Below are positions 63,702-64,000 of a DNA stretch of 64,000 nucleotides, in pieces. The first letter of the stretch is position 1; each line of letters opens with the position of its first letter. The notes under the pieces are model-generated. The model saw only the letters and a program-made list of their open reading frames with translations. It was not told the DNA's origin and made no database searches. The translations under genes and the position numbers were made by a program. The DNA lies in contig NZ_HE611064.1 in assembly GCF_000285595.1 (NCBI RefSeq), positions 513,270 to 577,269 of the forward strand. The letters are read 5' to 3'. The DNA is from Kurthia senegalensis (GTDB taxonomy: Bacteria > Bacillota > Bacilli > Bacillales_A > Planococcaceae).

Positions 63702-64000
63702 TTAATACTGCTCTGCATCATAATAATGTTCTGATATTGCGCCGTCAATTTCTACGTTATCTGGTGTACATAAAAAGATGTCGATCCCAATTTTTTTAAT
63801 TTCGCCGTTCAAGGCAAAAACCGTACCACTTAAAAAATCAATAATACGTTTGCCATTTTCTTTATCAATTCGTTGTAAATTGACGACGGCTGTTTTTTTA
63901 TTTCGAATACATTCTGCAATGTCTTGTGCTTCTGAATAAACACGAGGCTCAAATAAATTCACTTTAGAAGTTGTTTGTGTAAAACTCACTAAATTTGTAC
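63702..64000 (-). CDS. sepF: Cell division protein SepF, N-terminus beyond the right edge
   Basis: At least 98 residues of the C-terminal SepF domain: [28 protein letters not shown] and [20 protein letters not shown]. The frame remains open to the window edge, and the internal GTG at 63989 has no ribosome binding site, so the membrane-binding N-terminus lies outside. SepF anchors and aligns FtsZ filaments. Confidence 0.93.
   Translation of the reverse strand, partial: TNLVSFTQTTSKVNLFEPRVYSEAQDIAECIRNKKTAVVNLQRIDKENGKRIIDFLSGTVFALNGEIKKIGIDIFLCTPDNVEIDGAISEHYYDAEQY

Overview
The window is a stretch of low-to-moderate GC Firmicutes (Bacillales) chromosome. Gene order follows the Bacillus subtilis pyr–rqcH–gmk–priA–rlmN–prkC–rpe–fakA–recG–fapR–smc–ffh–rimM–trmD–rplS–rbgA–rnhB–sucCD–dprA region almost gene for gene, read on the minus strand. 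FapR, YlxM, YloU/FakA, RqcH, PyrR attenuation, an Ile T-box and an L19 leader all fit Bacillales. No spoVM lies between rpmB and thiN, and no remA lies between gmk and yicC. YlqG/YlqH flagellum-related genes are present. I infer a non-sporulating, possibly motile member of the Planococcaceae or a neighbouring family; the genus cannot be fixed from this sequence alone.

Layout from low to high coordinates, minus strand unless stated: the 5' end of dprA; sucCD; ylqH-ylqG-rnhB; rbgA and a frameshifted lepB; rplS with its leader; trmD-rimM; khpA-rpsP with duplicated promoters; ffh-ylxM; ftsY-smc-rnc; the FapR-controlled lipid operon fapR-plsX-fabD-fabG-acpP; recG; sdaAB-sdaAA; yloU-fakA; rpmB (plus strand); then a long block coaBC-priA-def-fmt-rsmB-rlmN-prpC-prkC-rsgA-rpe-thiN preceded by yicC-gmk-rpoZ; rqcH (plus strand); an isolated CatE-like dioxygenase gene; the complete de novo pyrimidine operon pyrR-pyrP-pyrB-pyrC-carA-carB-pyrK-pyrD-pyrF-pyrE; rluD-lspA; ileS with a T-box leader; and the cell-division-associated cluster sepF-ylmG-ylmH-divIVA at the right edge.

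The region combines translation and ribosome assembly, protein export (SRP, FtsY, signal peptidases), chromosome maintenance (SMC, PriA, RecG), fatty-acid and phospholipid initiation, Ser/Thr kinase signalling and pyrimidine synthesis. Regulation is visible in the DNA: two PyrR attenuators, a T-box with an AUC specifier, a FapR operator over its own start site, an L19 leader, and several operator-like dyads lying on promoters (sucC, sdaAB, the CatE-like gene).

The strongest anomaly is that four genes (lepB, def, priA, coaBC) each carry a one-base change in an A/T homopolymer that breaks the reading frame. Three are in adjacent genes within about 4 kb. All four genes are important for growth in relatives, so assembly or sequencing error is the likeliest cause, but the reads should be checked. 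I found no mobile element, CRISPR array, tRNA, rRNA, or convincing novel defence or metabolic system.
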